Numbered from the stretch's first letter, positions 13,029 through 23,950 are shown. The stretch is DNA of 64,000 nucleotides from Brachypterus glaber (GCA_958510825.1 OY294049.1:32144774-32208773), one strand, 5' to 3'. Numbers and translations: made by a program. Notes: generated by a model not told the origin, from the sequence alone.

Positions 13029-13935
13029 TCAGGGGGGATCTTGCAGAAGGATTTTGGGCCTTCTGTAGACTTGTCTCGGGTCAGGGACATAATCTAGGGC
13101 TGCTCTTACCATTTCGTTGGGATGGTTCAGGGCTCTGTTGAGTTGACAGACTGCCATAGTTTTGAGGTACTCGACCACCGGGGGTAGATTTAAATCTCTC
13201 CTCAGGGTTTCGTTTCGGACACACCACGGTGCTCCAACCGCCGTTCTGATGGCCAGATTTTGGACAGCCTCCAGGCGCCTCAGGTAGCTGGGCGCGGCGT
13301 AACCCCAGACGGAACAGGCGTATAGGAGTACCGGCCTGATCAGTTGCCTAATGCAAAGTACCTTGGTTTGGAGGTTCATAGTTGGCCCTGAAAGGAGGGG
13401 GCGTAGTTGATTAACCAGCGCCCCCCCTTTGTTGGCGTTGTTTTTAATGTGTCTTTCCCATGTCAGGGACTTATCAAATGTGACTCCAAGGTACTTTACA
13501 TTATCGCTCCATGGTATGGTTTCACCAATCAGGACCAGTTACTACGGCATCCTGAACCGTCTTCGCCGTGTGAAAATGATTGATTGGGTTTTGGTAGGAT
13601 TAAGTTTGACTCTCCAAAAGTCGCACCAATCTGACATCGCATCCAGCTGTTCCTGGAGCGCCCTTGTGACGAAAGCCGGGTCCCTAGAAGTGACCGCAAA
13701 CTGGCCATTTTCAACGTTTGGAGTTCGTGGCAGATCCGAAAAGAAAATGAGGAAGATTAGTGGGGCGAGTACCGAGCCCTGAGCTACGCCGGCGAGTATG
13801 TCCCTGATCAGAGACAATATTTGATCCTCACCCTGAATTTTCTTTCCGTGAGGAAAGACCATACAAGTTTTACTATTCTGATCGGAAAGTTATGTTTTAG
13901 GAGTTTGTAAATGATTCCAGGGTGCCACACCCTAT
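13029..13935 (-). pseudogene. Jockey reverse transcriptase, C-terminal part
   Basis: Read on the minus strand, 13862-13542 gives DILAGVAQGSVLAPLIFLIF, the RT palm block before the catalytic loop, then SDWCDFWRVKLNPTKTQSII from after it. The F/YADD catalytic motif is missing where one expects it, so the RT is dead. A second frame (13379-13029) gives the thumb/C-terminal region (LIRPVLLYACSVWGYAAPSY) and stops at 13029. Clade is Jockey by similarity of these blocks and of the longer copy at 36957. Confidence 0.85.
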
Positions 13936-14099
13936 CGAATTACTCCTTTTGTATTTATATCTGTATAATTTTTTTCAAAATAGATTACTGAGGGAGCCGT
14001 AGTTATTATCCCATTAATTCGTAGGTAGGATTGTCGTTTATTTCTATATAAACTTAATCTTTTATGAGGATTAACGCTTATTACATGTTAAAAATCTGT

Positions 14100-14140
14100 G
14101 ATTATAATACAATATAGTCATTACATTTATGTAATGACTA
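14100..14140. repeat. Small palindrome in the TIR
   Basis: AGTCATTAC...GTAATGACT forms a short inverted repeat; the same hairpin recurs in copy D at about 36748-36772. It is part of the subterminal TIR and could be a transposase-binding element, but nothing shows this directly. Confidence 0.6.
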
Positions 14141-14874
14141 TTATAAATATAATTTTTGTCAAATAAGTATATAATCCCTTATTATGTAAGATAATAAAAT
14201 TTAATAAATTTCGGTGATGTTTTTTCATATAATTTTAATTTAAGGCAAAACACATTCTTGATTTTTTTTATGTATTGCTAACATATAGAGCTCTTATGTG
14301 TAACAATTTCAGATTTTTAAATTTAGTTACCCCTGAGATATTGAGGCTCAAATAATGAATAATTTGGTAAAAGTAGTATTTTTGAAGCTTTATAAAAAAA
14401 TATTATGTAAATATTTTGGTTTGAAATTTTAAGAGTGTATAGTAATTATAGGTCCCTATTTATAAAAAAAATCACCCCCTCAATTCAACCCCCTAAGAAA
14501 ATATTAAAATTTAAAAATCGTCATTTTATTAAATTTTATATCAAATTTCGGATAAAATTTTCACCTATTTTGATTTTAATTAGAAAAAAAGTCTTTCAAA
14601 CAAAAAATATAGCCCATTGTATGCCTAAAAAAATAATTTTTGTTTCATATCGCTAGCTCATTTAATAACTGAGAAATTTCAATTTCCCCAACATGCAAAA
14701 ATTAAAAAAAAGCAAAATTTATAGGGTGGCCACCCCCAACTGAAGCAAAATAAAAATATTCTAACATTGGTTTTGAAGTATACATATATAGGGTAAACAA
14801 CAGGCAAAATAATATTAAATTTGAAAATGGTCGAGCGCCCTATGCTGGACGATATTCAATGGATTACACCTACT

Positions 14875-15233
14875 GGGATTAAAATTTTTAAACCAAAATA
14901 TTGAGAAAAATAATAAAACATACATAAAATAAATAGAATAGAATAAACAACATATTGATGTGTTGTTTTTTGTTTTTTTTGATAAGGCATTTTTAAAAAA
15001 AAATTTACCTATTCCACCTTTTAACCCAAAAATCTCCATACACTGTAAAAAAGATTTTCTACAATTTAATTACCGGCTATCCCGATACACGGTTCGCCTA
15101 GGCAATTTTTAATGAAAATATCGTAGATCCATTTGTTGGACTAAAACATAACTGATGACATAAGAAATCAATTCCCATTTGAAAATCGTAAAAGATACAC
15201 TTTTTTAGACAGATAAAAATACTTTTTTTTATG
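14875..15233. other. Unassigned AT-rich stretch
   Basis: No open frame of note and no repeat I could match elsewhere in the window. Confidence 0.4.
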
Positions 15234-16482
15234 TAAGGGGTCGTTCATAAAATACGTCACTCAAATTGACCAAAATTCATACACTTCATACCCCATCCTT
15301 ATTAAAGGCTGTAGAGATTTTATATTTTGGCTACTCCCCTAACACCCCCCTGTTTGTCACTTCCGGTCTGTTTCTTTCACTTCCGGTCTGTTTGTCACTT
15401 TCGGTCTATTTCTTTCACTTCCGGTCTGTTTGTCACTTCCGGTTTGTGTTCTCACTTTCGGTCTGTTTCTTTCACTTCCGGTCTGTTAATCACTTCCGGC
15501 CTGATTGTCACTTCCGGTCTGTTTCTTTCACTTACGGTCTGTTTGTCACTTCCGGTTTGTGTCCTCACTTCCGATCTTTTTCTTTTACTTCCGTTCTGTT
15601 AATCACTTTCGGTCTGTTTCTTTCACCTCCGGTCTGTCTGTCACTTCCGGTCTGATTGTTACTTTCGGTCTGTTTCTTTCACTTCCGGTCTGTTTGTCAC
15701 TTCCGGTTTGTGTTCTCACTTCCGGTCTATTTCTTTCACTTCCGATCTGTTAATCACTTCCGGTTTGTGTTCTCACTTCCGGTTTTTGTTCTCACTTCTG
15801 GTCTGATTGTCACTTCCGGTCTGATTGTCACTTCCGGTCTTTCTTTCACTTCCGGTTTGTGTTCTCATATCCGGTCTGTTTGTCACTTCCAGTCTGATTG
15901 TCACTACCGGTCTGATTCTTTCACTTCCGGTCTGTTTGTCACTTCCGGTCTGATTGGTACTTCCGGTCTGTTTCTTTCACTTCTGGTCCGTTTGTCACTT
16001 CCGGTCTTTGTCACTTCCGGTCTTTGTCACTTAAGGTTTGTGTTCTCACTTCCGGTTTATGTTATCACTTCCGGTCTGATTGTCACTTCCGGCCTGTTTC
16101 TTTCACTTCCGGTCTGTTGGTCACTTCCGATCTGCTTGTCACTTCCTGTTTTTGTTCTCACTTCCGGTCTGATTGTCACTTTCGGTCTCTTTCTTTCACT
16201 TCCGGTCTGTTTGTGACTTCCGGTTTGTGTTCTCACTTCCGGTCTTTCTTTAACTTCCGGTCTGTTAATCACTTCCGGTTTGTGTTCTCACTTCCGGTTT
16301 GTGTTCTCACTTCCGGTCTGATTGTCACTTCCGGTCTCTTTTTTTCACTTCCGGTCTGTTTGTCACTTTCTGTCTGCTTGTCACTTCAGGTCTGATTTTT
16401 TTTACTTCCGGTCTGTTTGCCACTTCCGTTAAAGTCCAAAATGATCAAAATTTGAGTTACGTAATACTTGAACGTTCCCTTA
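15234..16482. mobile_element. MITE-like element carrying a minisatellite
   Basis: The ends are imperfect inverted repeats: TAAGGGGTCGTTCATAAAA on the left and, read on the minus strand, TAAGGGAACGTTCAAGTATT on the right, followed on both sides by similar ACGTnACTCAAATT sequence. Everything between is the ACTTCCGG array. No target duplication is obvious. Minisatellite growth inside short TIR elements is known in insects; the superfamily here is undetermined. Confidence 0.6.
15345..16435. repeat. ACTTCCGG minisatellite, about 18-20 bp units
   Basis: Degenerate tandem units of the type TCACTTCCGGTCTGTTTG alternate with longer TTTCTTTCACTTCCGG and GTGTTCTCACTTCCGG variants. By hand I count about 37 exact ACTTCCGG cores and about 20 one-base variants over 1.1 kb. 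Open frames on both strands run through it only because unit lengths are often multiples of three; their Leu/Pro/Val/Ser-repeat products are not genes. Confidence 0.95.
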
Positions 16483-17040
16483 CCGAATTTTTACAAAAAA
16501 AAAGTTTACCATTATTTACATGTTATTTTTAAAGTTTTGGAAAAATACATAAAAAAAATATTTTATTTTCACGTAGAACTTTCGTTTATATCAAAGGCTA
16601 TTTTTGTATATCAAAAAACTAGTGTAATGTAAGCCAACATTATTTAAAATAATTTAAAAAGTATTTTTTAACCAATTAACAAAAAATAACAAATATGTTA
16701 CTATTATATTATGTTATTTAAATTAAAAATAAAAATTAAAAATGAAAATAATTTATTTTAATTTTAAATTTATAAATAAAATTTGAATATTTACGTAAGA
16801 ATTATTTAACAAGAACCCTATGAATTTAATCTATTTTAGTTAGTAAGTAAATAAGTAAGTACTTATTAGTCTTTTAAGACTTAAATACTTACTTAAGGGC
16901 CATAAGGAGGGCCAAAAATGAAAAAATTTACTTTATTCAGATTAAAATATTATTGACTACACTTCCATCTAGGGGCTTGACTTCACTTACTTTGAAGGAG
17001 ACCAGCGTAAGAATTATAAGGGAAATCTTGCAAGGAAAGT
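16483..17040. other. Unassigned AT-rich stretch
   Basis: About 560 bp with simple A/T runs and TAAGTA-type short repeats around 16850-16895. I see no gene or recognisable element. Confidence 0.4.
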
Positions 17041-17094
17041 GTTTTTTTTTAATGATAAGAAATTATAAAGAACTTTCACTTTCGGGTTTAGACC

Positions 17095-17160
17095 GTGTTA
17101 ATGGATTTTCACTTTCCGACGTTTCGTCTCTTACTACTAGAGACATCTTCAGGGATTAAT
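17095..17160 (-). ncRNA. Hammerhead ribozyme motif of the Penelope-like element
   Basis: On the minus strand the core reads CTGAAGA (17152-17146), then stem II GTCTCT/AGAGAC closed by an AGTAGTA loop, then GAAAC (17125-17121), then GTC (17120-17118), the usual cleavage triplet. Flanking AATCC and GGA, with TTAAT/ATTAA further out, can form stem I. The very short stem III is typical of hammerheads described in Penelope-like pseudo-LTRs, which are thought to act in dimeric or tandem transcripts. Activity is inferred from sequence only. Confidence 0.8.
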
Positions 17161-17195
17161 CTGAAACTAAGTTTCGAATCAACTTGTGTCACTAT

Positions 17196-17786
17196 TTATG
17201 ACGAGTTGTGGTTATTCACCCGTGACGAGGTTTTTCCTATCAAAGACTTCCATATTGCAGGTAAGTGGTAACCAGTGTCCCGATTGATATTGTTAGGATG
17301 CTTGATGATTTCTATCGATTCCCGTATCTTCCTTGGCATTTTTCTGTTTTCTGTTAATATTTGTTTTGTTTCAGACAAATTGATTTTATGACCTGTTTCA
17401 TGTACATGTTCGGCTACTGCCGATAAGGAAATTTGTTTCTTTCTTATATTGCGCTCATGCTCTTGAAGTCTTGTAGAAATTTTTCTCTTAGTTTCACCTA
17501 TGTAAACCGTACCACAGGAGCAGGGTATTTTATATACGCCTTCTGAACTCAGGGGTATTTTGTCTTTTGTTGAAGTCAAACATTGACCTAATTTTTGGTT
17601 GGACCGAAATATAGGCTTAATATTTGACTTCTTCAAAAGTTTACCTATTTTATCCGTGATACCGCTTACATAGGGAAGTATAACTTGTGTCTGTCTGTCA
17701 TTGTCACTATTGTCCTGTTGTTTGGGTCTGGGATTTCTGTATTTGTATATGGTCTTATTAATGTCTTTTTTGGTATAACCGTTCAT
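17196..17786 (-). pseudogene. Penelope-like polyprotein, GIY-YIG endonuclease domain (partial)
   Basis: The translated 196 residues end in a GIY-YIG nuclease domain. GVYKIPCSCGTVYIGET supplies the GIY/YIG pair, with a CxC insertion typical of Penelope-like elements. RLQEHERNI and AVAEHVHETGH supply the conserved Arg/Glu and His region. This domain nicks target DNA during integration. The frame is open up to the gap, so the upstream reverse transcriptase is not visible; the internal methionine used here is not the real start. The C-terminus ends at a normal stop just before the hammerhead region. Confidence 0.87.
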
Positions 17787-17790
17787 GGTC

Positions 17791-17990
17791 NNNNNNNNNN
17801 NNNNNNNNNNNNNNNNNNNNNNNNNNNNNNNNNNNNNNNNNNNNNNNNNNNNNNNNNNNNNNNNNNNNNNNNNNNNNNNNNNNNNNNNNNNNNNNNNNNN
17901 NNNNNNNNNNNNNNNNNNNNNNNNNNNNNNNNNNNNNNNNNNNNNNNNNNNNNNNNNNNNNNNNNNNNNNNNNNNNNNNNNNNNNNNNNN
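17791..17990. other. Assembly gap (200 N)
   Basis: Exactly 200 N, a conventional placeholder, so the true size is unknown. It separates the Penelope-like fragment from the 3' end of the CR1/L2-like element; both are repeats, which explains the break. Frames drawn across it are meaningless. Confidence 0.99.
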
Positions 17991-18033
17991 TCTAAGATTT
18001 TAAACATTAAAAATATAGTAAAATACAATGCAA

Positions 18034-20886
18034 TCAGTCTGTTATGAACTCCCTGATGTCGTAGAACGCTTTTTCATATAAATATTGCTTAAGTTTCCTA
18101 TCAAATTTGGCAATGGGTGTCTCTGAGGTTATTTCTTGAGGAAGTTGATTAAATATTTTCAGACAGTTGTAGTGTGGTGACTTTTTGAACATAGTTGAGT
18201 GATGTCGTGGAATTCGTAAGTCTTTTTTTTGTCTTGTATCATGGCTGTGGTATTTGGAATTGGTGTCGAAGGAGTGTAGATTGGTGTAGGCGTATTTGGC
18301 GCATTTAAGTATATATATGCCACAAACGGTCAATATTTTTTTATTTTTAAATATTGGCTTGCACGACTCTTGTGGTTTGAGACCAAACATCAATCTAATG
18401 ATTCGCTTCTGGGCTATAAGCACCCTTTCGAATTCGGTAGATCTGCCCCACAGCAATATATTATATGACATATGTGTGTAAGCCAATGCATAGTAGGTAT
18501 TTAATATGACGTCGTGGTTAACACTAGGTTTTAGTTTCATAATCGCAAAGTACGTACTATTCAGTTTCTTGCATACACAGTCTACTTGCACATTCCATTT
18601 TAAACCGTCATCTAGATATGATCCGAGAAACTTTGTTGTTTTAGATGTTGACTGCAGTGTTATCCGAGGTACCGTATTATAAAAATGAACAAAGACTGTC
18701 TTTTCTTAATTGAGTATCAATTTGTTTTTAAAGCACCATTCATTCATTTTGTCAATAACTTGTTGGATCTTCTGGAGTAGTTCTTGTTTGGTTTTGGCAA
18801 CCACAACTGATGACGTGTCGTCTGCGAAGTTAATCATGAATTCCGGAAGTTTAAGGTCATTGATAAACAAAAGAAATATCAGTGGTGCCAGTACTGAGCC
18901 CTGTGCTGCTCCAATGTCGATATCAAAGATGTCAGAAATATCGTTGTTTATTCTGACTAGTAGTTTTCTGTGTGTAAAAAATGATATTATCCATTTTAAA
19001 ATTTTTCCTCTTATGCCCAATTCATAGAGTTTTTTTTCGATAAATCTTAAATCAAGTGTATCGAACGCTTTAGATAGATCAAAGAATATAGCTAGGACTA
19101 TTAGGTTTTTATCAAGGTTCTTGTAGATATAGTCTATAAACTTCGTAGAAGCAGTTTCCGTAGAGCGTCCAGATCGAAATCCGTGTTGTGTTTCCGCTAG
19201 TATGTGGTATTTGTTTATGAAGGATAAAAGTTTATTGTATATTACACGTTCAAAAATTTTCGAAATAACGCTGAGGAGCGATATCGGTCGATAGTTGTCT
19301 ACATTTGTTACTTCCCCCTTTTTATAAACTGGAACAATGGACGCAACCTTTAATGATGACGGAAATTTCCCATGTTGGACTGAGTTATTGATTATATTAG
19401 CTAGTGGTTCTATTATTGCCTCCTGTACTCCTTTTATAACTGTTGTGGTAATACCATCCGTGCCCGATGAATTTGTGTTTTTGAGAAGATGGATAACCTT
19501 TTTTAGTTCTTCGGTGGTAACAGGCTCGAAGAAGAAAGTAGACAAAATGCTGTTTCCCAATGTACAGTCTGTAGAGGGATTGTCGCCGAAGTGTTTGTGA
19601 ATTTTTTCTCCAGTGTTACTTGAATAATGTTTACCAAAAATATTAGCGATTTTTTTTGAGTCTGTTACTATTTCATCATCAATTTTTATTTTTATTTTTG
19701 AGTCAGGTTTAGTACGTCCTAGTTCGTTGTTTACAACTTTCCAGATGCCTTTGCTTTTATTACTGGAATTTTCTATAATTTGTTTGTTAAATTCTTTTTT
19801 GGCTTTGGAAATTATTTGTTTGTATTCCTTTTTTCTTACCTTATAGTGTTCTTTTATTTGATCGTTGTTTGTTTCTTTCATAATGTTAAACAAATCTCTC
19901 AAGTTATCTCCCATTTTAGTGATTTCTGGAGTTACCCATTTTGCTTTTTGTTTTAAATTTCTTTGTTTTTTTGTCACGACCGGACATTCTTCATCGTAAT
20001 GTTTTAAAAATGTGGAGAGAAAGAAGTCAAAAGCTTTGTCTATATCTTTATCATTTGTTTCATCCCACGGAATTGTAAGTAGCTTTTCTTTTAGATTTAC
20101 TATGTTATTTTCATTTGTTACTCGTTTTTTAAATTGTTTTGGCTCTTCGTTTAAAAGTATATTATCATGGTGTTTAACTGTCATGAATTGAGCTAGGTGA
20201 TCAGATATGTTGGGGTTTAGGATTTGACAATCCACTACATTTTCGTTGGCGTTACTAATCATATAATCTATGGAAGATATTGCTGTTCCTTTTTTTGATG
20301 TGAAGATTCTTGTAGGACCATCGCAGTAGTTTTTAAGATTAAATGATTTAAGTACATCGTCTAATAATTTCTTTTCCAATTTATTCTGCATATTGTTAAT
20401 ATTTAAATCACCACATAGAATAATCCTTCCACAAATATTTTGTGTTATGTGGGTTAGTAAGAGACTTAAATTTTTTATAAATAATTTTATGTTACCATTA
20501 AAAGGTCTGTAGCACGCTATGACACAATATTTTATTGAATTCGTTGTAAGTAGTAGTCCACATGCTTCTAGATGCATTTCAGCTGTGTATCTTTGTATTG
20601 TTTGGATTTCTTTAATAGTTTTTAAGTCGTTACGGGTATATATAGCGGCTCCACCATGTATGTGGTTCTTGCGGCAGTAGCTAGCTTGGTTTATGTATCC
20701 TTGTATTGTCATGTATTTGGAGCTTTCTGAAACTATCCAGGTTTCTGTTATACATAGTATTGCTGGATTATGCTCTGCGTTAAGTACTTCAATTTCATTA
20801 AGTTTGTTTCCCAGATTCTGAATATTTATGTGTCCGATTTTTAGGTGTTCTTTTGCTTTTTTTTGCAATAGTCTGATTTTTTCCAA
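18034..20886 (-). pseudogene. Endonuclease/reverse transcriptase (ORF2) of the CR1/L2-like element
   Basis: About 950 codons with one in-frame TAA at 18708-18706. Residues 15-240 form the apurinic-type endonuclease: HINIQNLGNK, CITETW, ILCGDLNINN and NISDHLAQF carry the Asn, Glu, Asp and SDH motifs. From about residue 470 lies the RT: NTNSSGTDGI, VDNYRPISLLSVISK, FFDLSKAFDTLD, GAAQGSVLAPLIF and the catalytic NFADDTS near residue 695. After the stop the same frame continues through the thumb and C-terminus (LAYTHMSYNILLWG) to 18034. The protein nicks target DNA and primes cDNA on it. The single nonsense codon is the only clear lesion. There is no ATG at the 5' edge: the frame is joined to ORF1 by one TAA. 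Confidence 0.88.
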
Positions 20887-20889
20887 TAT

Positions 20890-22169
20890 TTATGCATTTG
20901 TCTTTTCGGTGTGGGTTAGAAGAAAATTTCTGGTGTCAGTATATCTTGTGTCTATTGTGTTGGTTATTTCATTGAGTAATATTTCTTCCGAGATACTTAG
21001 GTTGTTTACTATGGGGGTTGTTTGAAATTTATTTGGTTTGTTTTTAAAAGTATGGTCGATGTCTATAAGAAATTTAATTGCTATATAATTGAGCAGTGCG
21101 TGTTTACCTCCAAGAGTAAGACCATCATTGTTGGAATGATATGATCTTATAATTTTATTTGTTTCAATATATGTTGCTTGTTTGTATGTTTTTGTAACGT
21201 TACATATGTTTTGATTTTCTTTTTCTATGAAGGTGTTGAGTATGTTTCTATCTTTGATGTGAGGTGTTCCCAATATGAGTATGTTTGTATGTGAATTGGT
21301 TTTAATAAAGTCATTTATAATTTTTAATTCTGTTGTTTTTCCTTTAATGGCATTTTTGTTTCCCGTAATTATTATAACATAATCTTCCTTATTAAGCCCC
21401 TTAAGTAGCCCAGTCCTATTAGAAGATAATTCCTCAAAGGAAGGGTTACCTTCAAATTGACAGTTAATGTCGTATTTTTCGTTTGTCTTAGTTTTAAGGA
21501 GTTTTCCGAAATTGTAGCCATTAGAATCTCTTAGGTTTTTTCTTCAATGTCTGAATGCAGGGTTTTTTACAGATGGCCTTTACATTTTGACGCGTTTCTT
21601 TATTTTCATAACCTATTATTATTGTTTTTAACTTGTCTATTTCTTGTTTTTGTTTGTCTTGGTTTTGTTCTGTTTCTTTTATCTTAATATTTAATTTTTG
21701 GTTTAAGTCATTTAGCCTAGTTGTTTCACTCGTCAGTTTTTTTATTTGCTTTTTTAAATCTTCATAATTTTTCTGTACATCACGTTCATTTTCTTTTTTT
21801 CCATTTATTTTTTTTTAAAGCTTCAATGTGAATTTTTTGCTTTTCGATTTCTTCCACGTATCCTTTTCCAGTATCCATTACGTCTTGGGAAAATGATATA
21901 GATTCCCTTCTTATTCTTTGGATGTGAATATCCCTTACTTCTATTTCTTTTACAAGTTGTTTGTTTTTCTCTTTAAAATTTTTTAATTCTTCCATATGTT
22001 TTTCGTGTACATCTCCTAATTTAGAACATTTTTCCGAACAATAAATAATGTTCTTGTCAATAACATTAACTTTTTGATTATTTTTGGACCTTACACATGA
22101 TTTGTGAAAAACTCCGTAACATATTTTGCAATAAAAATTGTTCACTTCTTTTACGCAAAACTTATACAT
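20890..22169 (-). pseudogene. ORF1 protein of the CR1/L2-like element (PHD finger, coiled coil, esterase-like)
   Basis: Starts MYKFCVKEVNNFYCKICYGV. Cysteines and a histidine in CKICYGVFHKSC and YCSEKCS make a PHD/RING-type zinc finger. A long charged coiled coil follows (HMEELKNFKEKNKQL onward, then in a shifted frame through about 21580). The last third resembles an SGNH-esterase-like domain: DYVIIITGNKNA, ILILGTPHIKDRN and SNNDGLTLGGKHAL, the last where a D-x-x-H block would sit. Such ORF1 proteins bind the element's RNA. Frameshifts near 21786 and 21530 break it into three pieces. Confidence 0.75.
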
Positions 22170-22310
22170 GTTTTATATTTACGTAGAAAAGTCAATAAAA
22201 TTAAAATGTTTAAAAGTGTTTAAAAATGTTTAAATATGTCTAAAAGTCAATAAAAGTTAATAGAAAATTACCACTGGTGAGCGTAGTTTGCGGCCCGTCT
22301 TCTTATCGCA

Positions 22311-22544
22311 CCTGTTTGTTTTGTTTACTAATTTAATTATTTAAAATGTCTTTTGTATTAGATATTTCCGAGCGTTTTGTTGTATTCGTTACAATAATAT
22401 CTTATAGAAAGTCACTTGTGAGTCCTTTTTTTATTTTTTTACGCACTATTTTCCACTATTTTTGTCAATTTTAAGGAGGTATTATTAAAAACATTTACTT
22501 CGACCGACGGTACAATACATAGTGTTTAGTAAATAACATGAACA
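22311..22544. other. Unassigned AT-rich stretch
   Basis: Short spacer between the CR1/L2-like 5' end and BEL/Pao debris; nothing recognised. Confidence 0.4.
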
Positions 22545-23034
22545 ATACCAAGTGCACCTGTTGATGTAAAACATATAAATATTCCACCAAATATAAAGTT
22601 GGCAAACATTTTATAAACCTACAAATATCGATATCTTAATTGGTGCAGATCTATTTTGGGATCTAATCTGTATTGGTCAAATTAAATTAGGTTTAGGGGC
22701 ATTGGTACTACAAAAAAACTAAATTTGGGTGGGTAGTGTCAGGGCCTACTAATATACAAATACAAGAAAGAGTAAGGTGTAATGTTGCCTTAGAGAGACA
22801 ACTCGCTCGATTTTGGGAAATTGAGGAGTATCCAAGTTCAAAATGTCTTTCAAGCGAAGAAAAGACGTGCGAATTAAATTTTAAAACTACTACTTATCAA
22901 AATGACGACGGAAGGTTTGTTGTACAAATTCCGTTAAAAGATTCTCATTTGGTTTTAGGGGAATCTAAGTCTTTGGCTATTAAATGTTTTAATAATTTAG
23001 AAAAAAAATTAAATTTTTATTGGTTATATTATTA
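22545..23034 (+). pseudogene. BEL/Pao retrotransposon fragment (protease end to RT start)
   Basis: Translation in shifting frames gives NIDILIGADLFWDLICIGQI, the C-terminal side of the BEL/Pao aspartic protease, and then LERQLARFWEIEEYP, SSEEKTCELNF and NDDGRFVVQIPLKDS, the conserved linker leading into the reverse transcriptase. A one-base insertion in the A run near 22715 and a stop near 22613 break it. The RT, RNase H and integrase are absent. No LTR is attached. It might be debris of an autonomous partner for LTR elements here, but nothing links it to the 4105-10414 family. Confidence 0.82.
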
Positions 23035-23302
23035 TGTATGTATGTAACTTTTTAATGTTGATTATTTTTTTCATGAAAATTTATATCCAATTTTTTTTTG
23101 TCTAGGACGTTTTTTGAAATATTTTAAAAAATTTCAATCTACCGTATAATATTATTTTAGCTCAGGCGCTGTGAATAATATAATAAATAGAATGTTCCCC
23201 TTATTTAAAAATGCCCTTTTTTCATGCTTTATTTATTTGTTTATGGCATCGTAGTTCATTATTGTGTTTTTATTGCTTAGTTACCAACTACATAATAGTG
23301 TA
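23035..23302. other. Unassigned AT-rich stretch
   Basis: No gene or repeat identified. Confidence 0.4.
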
Positions 23303-23384
23303 CTTTATGACCGTGCGGGCATAAAGAGCATTTTATGCCGCGTGCGGGAATAAAGTGCACTTTATGGCCCGCGCGGGCATAAAG
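23303..23384. repeat. Three palindromic CTTTATG-GCGC-CATAAAG units
   Basis: Three roughly 25-bp palindromes stand in a row (23303-23326, 23331-23355, 23360-23384), each with arms CTTTATG/CATAAAG around a GC-only core such as GCCCGCGCGGGC. Their G+C content is far above the surroundings. Confidence 0.85.
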
Positions 23385-23950
23385 ACACAAAAAACAGTTT
23401 TTGATTAACTTAATTATACAACATTTCCCTAGCAACGATAGTGTTAAAATCAAACTGATTTTTTGGATTTTTTTAAATATTTATATTTAGTCCAGTCAAA
23501 TAACGAAAAATTCATGTGTTAAATTGCAATAAATGTACTCCGGCTGATATTTTAAAGGGTAGTAGTGGATAGTAACAGACTACTCCTGTAAGTTTTTCAC
23601 CGGGTGATTTGTGTAAGAAATGTCCCCTATCTTAAATTTTAGGGGTGCAAAATGGAAAAACACAATTTCACCTCCAACATGGCTACTGCTTCCCCATTTT
23701 GAAAATTTTCAAAATTTCGGAAAGCTTTGTATTCGTGCAAAAATTTTCAATTTTTTTTGCGTATTTTTGCGTTTTATGACGTTTTATGTCGATATAAATC
23801 ATTTTCAAGCAAAAAAAAAGTTTTCGATCGATCGGGGTTTTTAAGGTTATTGAAATTGAATCTGATAATAAAGTCCACCCCCGCAGGGGTGAGGGGGTAA
23901 ATATTTTAAAAATATTTTCAATACTTTCGTCAAAATTGATGGGGTCCACA

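Larger units (their letters stand above)
12345..13938 (-). mobile_element. Jockey-like non-LTR retrotransposon, deleted copy in transposon A
   Basis: The target ATTACT is duplicated at 12339-12344 and 13939-13944, so both ends are firm. The copy is 5'-truncated and also lost everything between its 5' junction and the RT finger/palm region: copy D (36956-38590) has the same 5' junction but keeps that part. The 3' end (minus) closes with a GGACGGACGGACG tail in place of a clean poly(A). The 3' region includes AAAT-type microsatellites (12665-12865). It lies between the TIR and the transposase start of copy A, the same place as in copy D. Confidence 0.88.
2794..14870 (-). mobile_element. Sola-like DNA transposon, copy A, with nested insertions
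   Basis: The element begins GGCGTAATCC and ends GGATTACACC, with long terminal inverted repeats (roughly 2794-3630 and 13945-14870). A 4-bp target duplication TACT sits at 2790-2793 and 14871-14874. The transposase reads on the minus strand from 12300 to 3637. It is split by an LTR retrotransposon (4105-10414), and a Jockey element (12345-13938) sits upstream of its start codon. The 4-bp TSD and a D-D-D transposase fit the Sola superfamily, but that name is my inference. Copies D (33562-42564) and B (48243-52245) share its TIR family and protein. Confidence 0.88.
17041..17790 (-). mobile_element. Penelope-like element, 3' end
   Basis: The minus strand holds the C-terminal GIY-YIG domain followed about 40 bp downstream by a hammerhead ribozyme motif and then an A-rich end near 17042-17052. 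This order matches the 3' side of Penelope-like retroelements. The reverse transcriptase part is lost in, or lies beyond, the assembly gap at 17791. Confidence 0.88.
17991..22310 (-). mobile_element. CR1/L2-like non-LTR retrotransposon, nearly full length
   Basis: A 5'-to-3' element on the minus strand with ORF1 (22169-20890), ORF2 (20886-18034) and a short 3' region running into the gap. The GC-rich stretch near 22260-22310 is a plausible 5' UTR start. Both reading frames are close to intact, so this is the youngest-looking retrotransposon in the window. Assignment to the CR1/L2 group rests on the PHD-type plus esterase-like ORF1 and the EN-RT ORF2; the exact clade needs a tree. Confidence 0.82.

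Noticed and set aside
15266..16532. Several long open frames on both strands encoding Leu-Pro-Val-Cys or Arg-Pro-Glu-Val repeats
   Set aside because: They are produced by the ACTTCCGG minisatellite; frames overlap each other on both strands and have no non-repetitive domain.
17685..18047. Open frames spanning the first N run
   Set aside because: They consist of unknown residues across an assembly gap.
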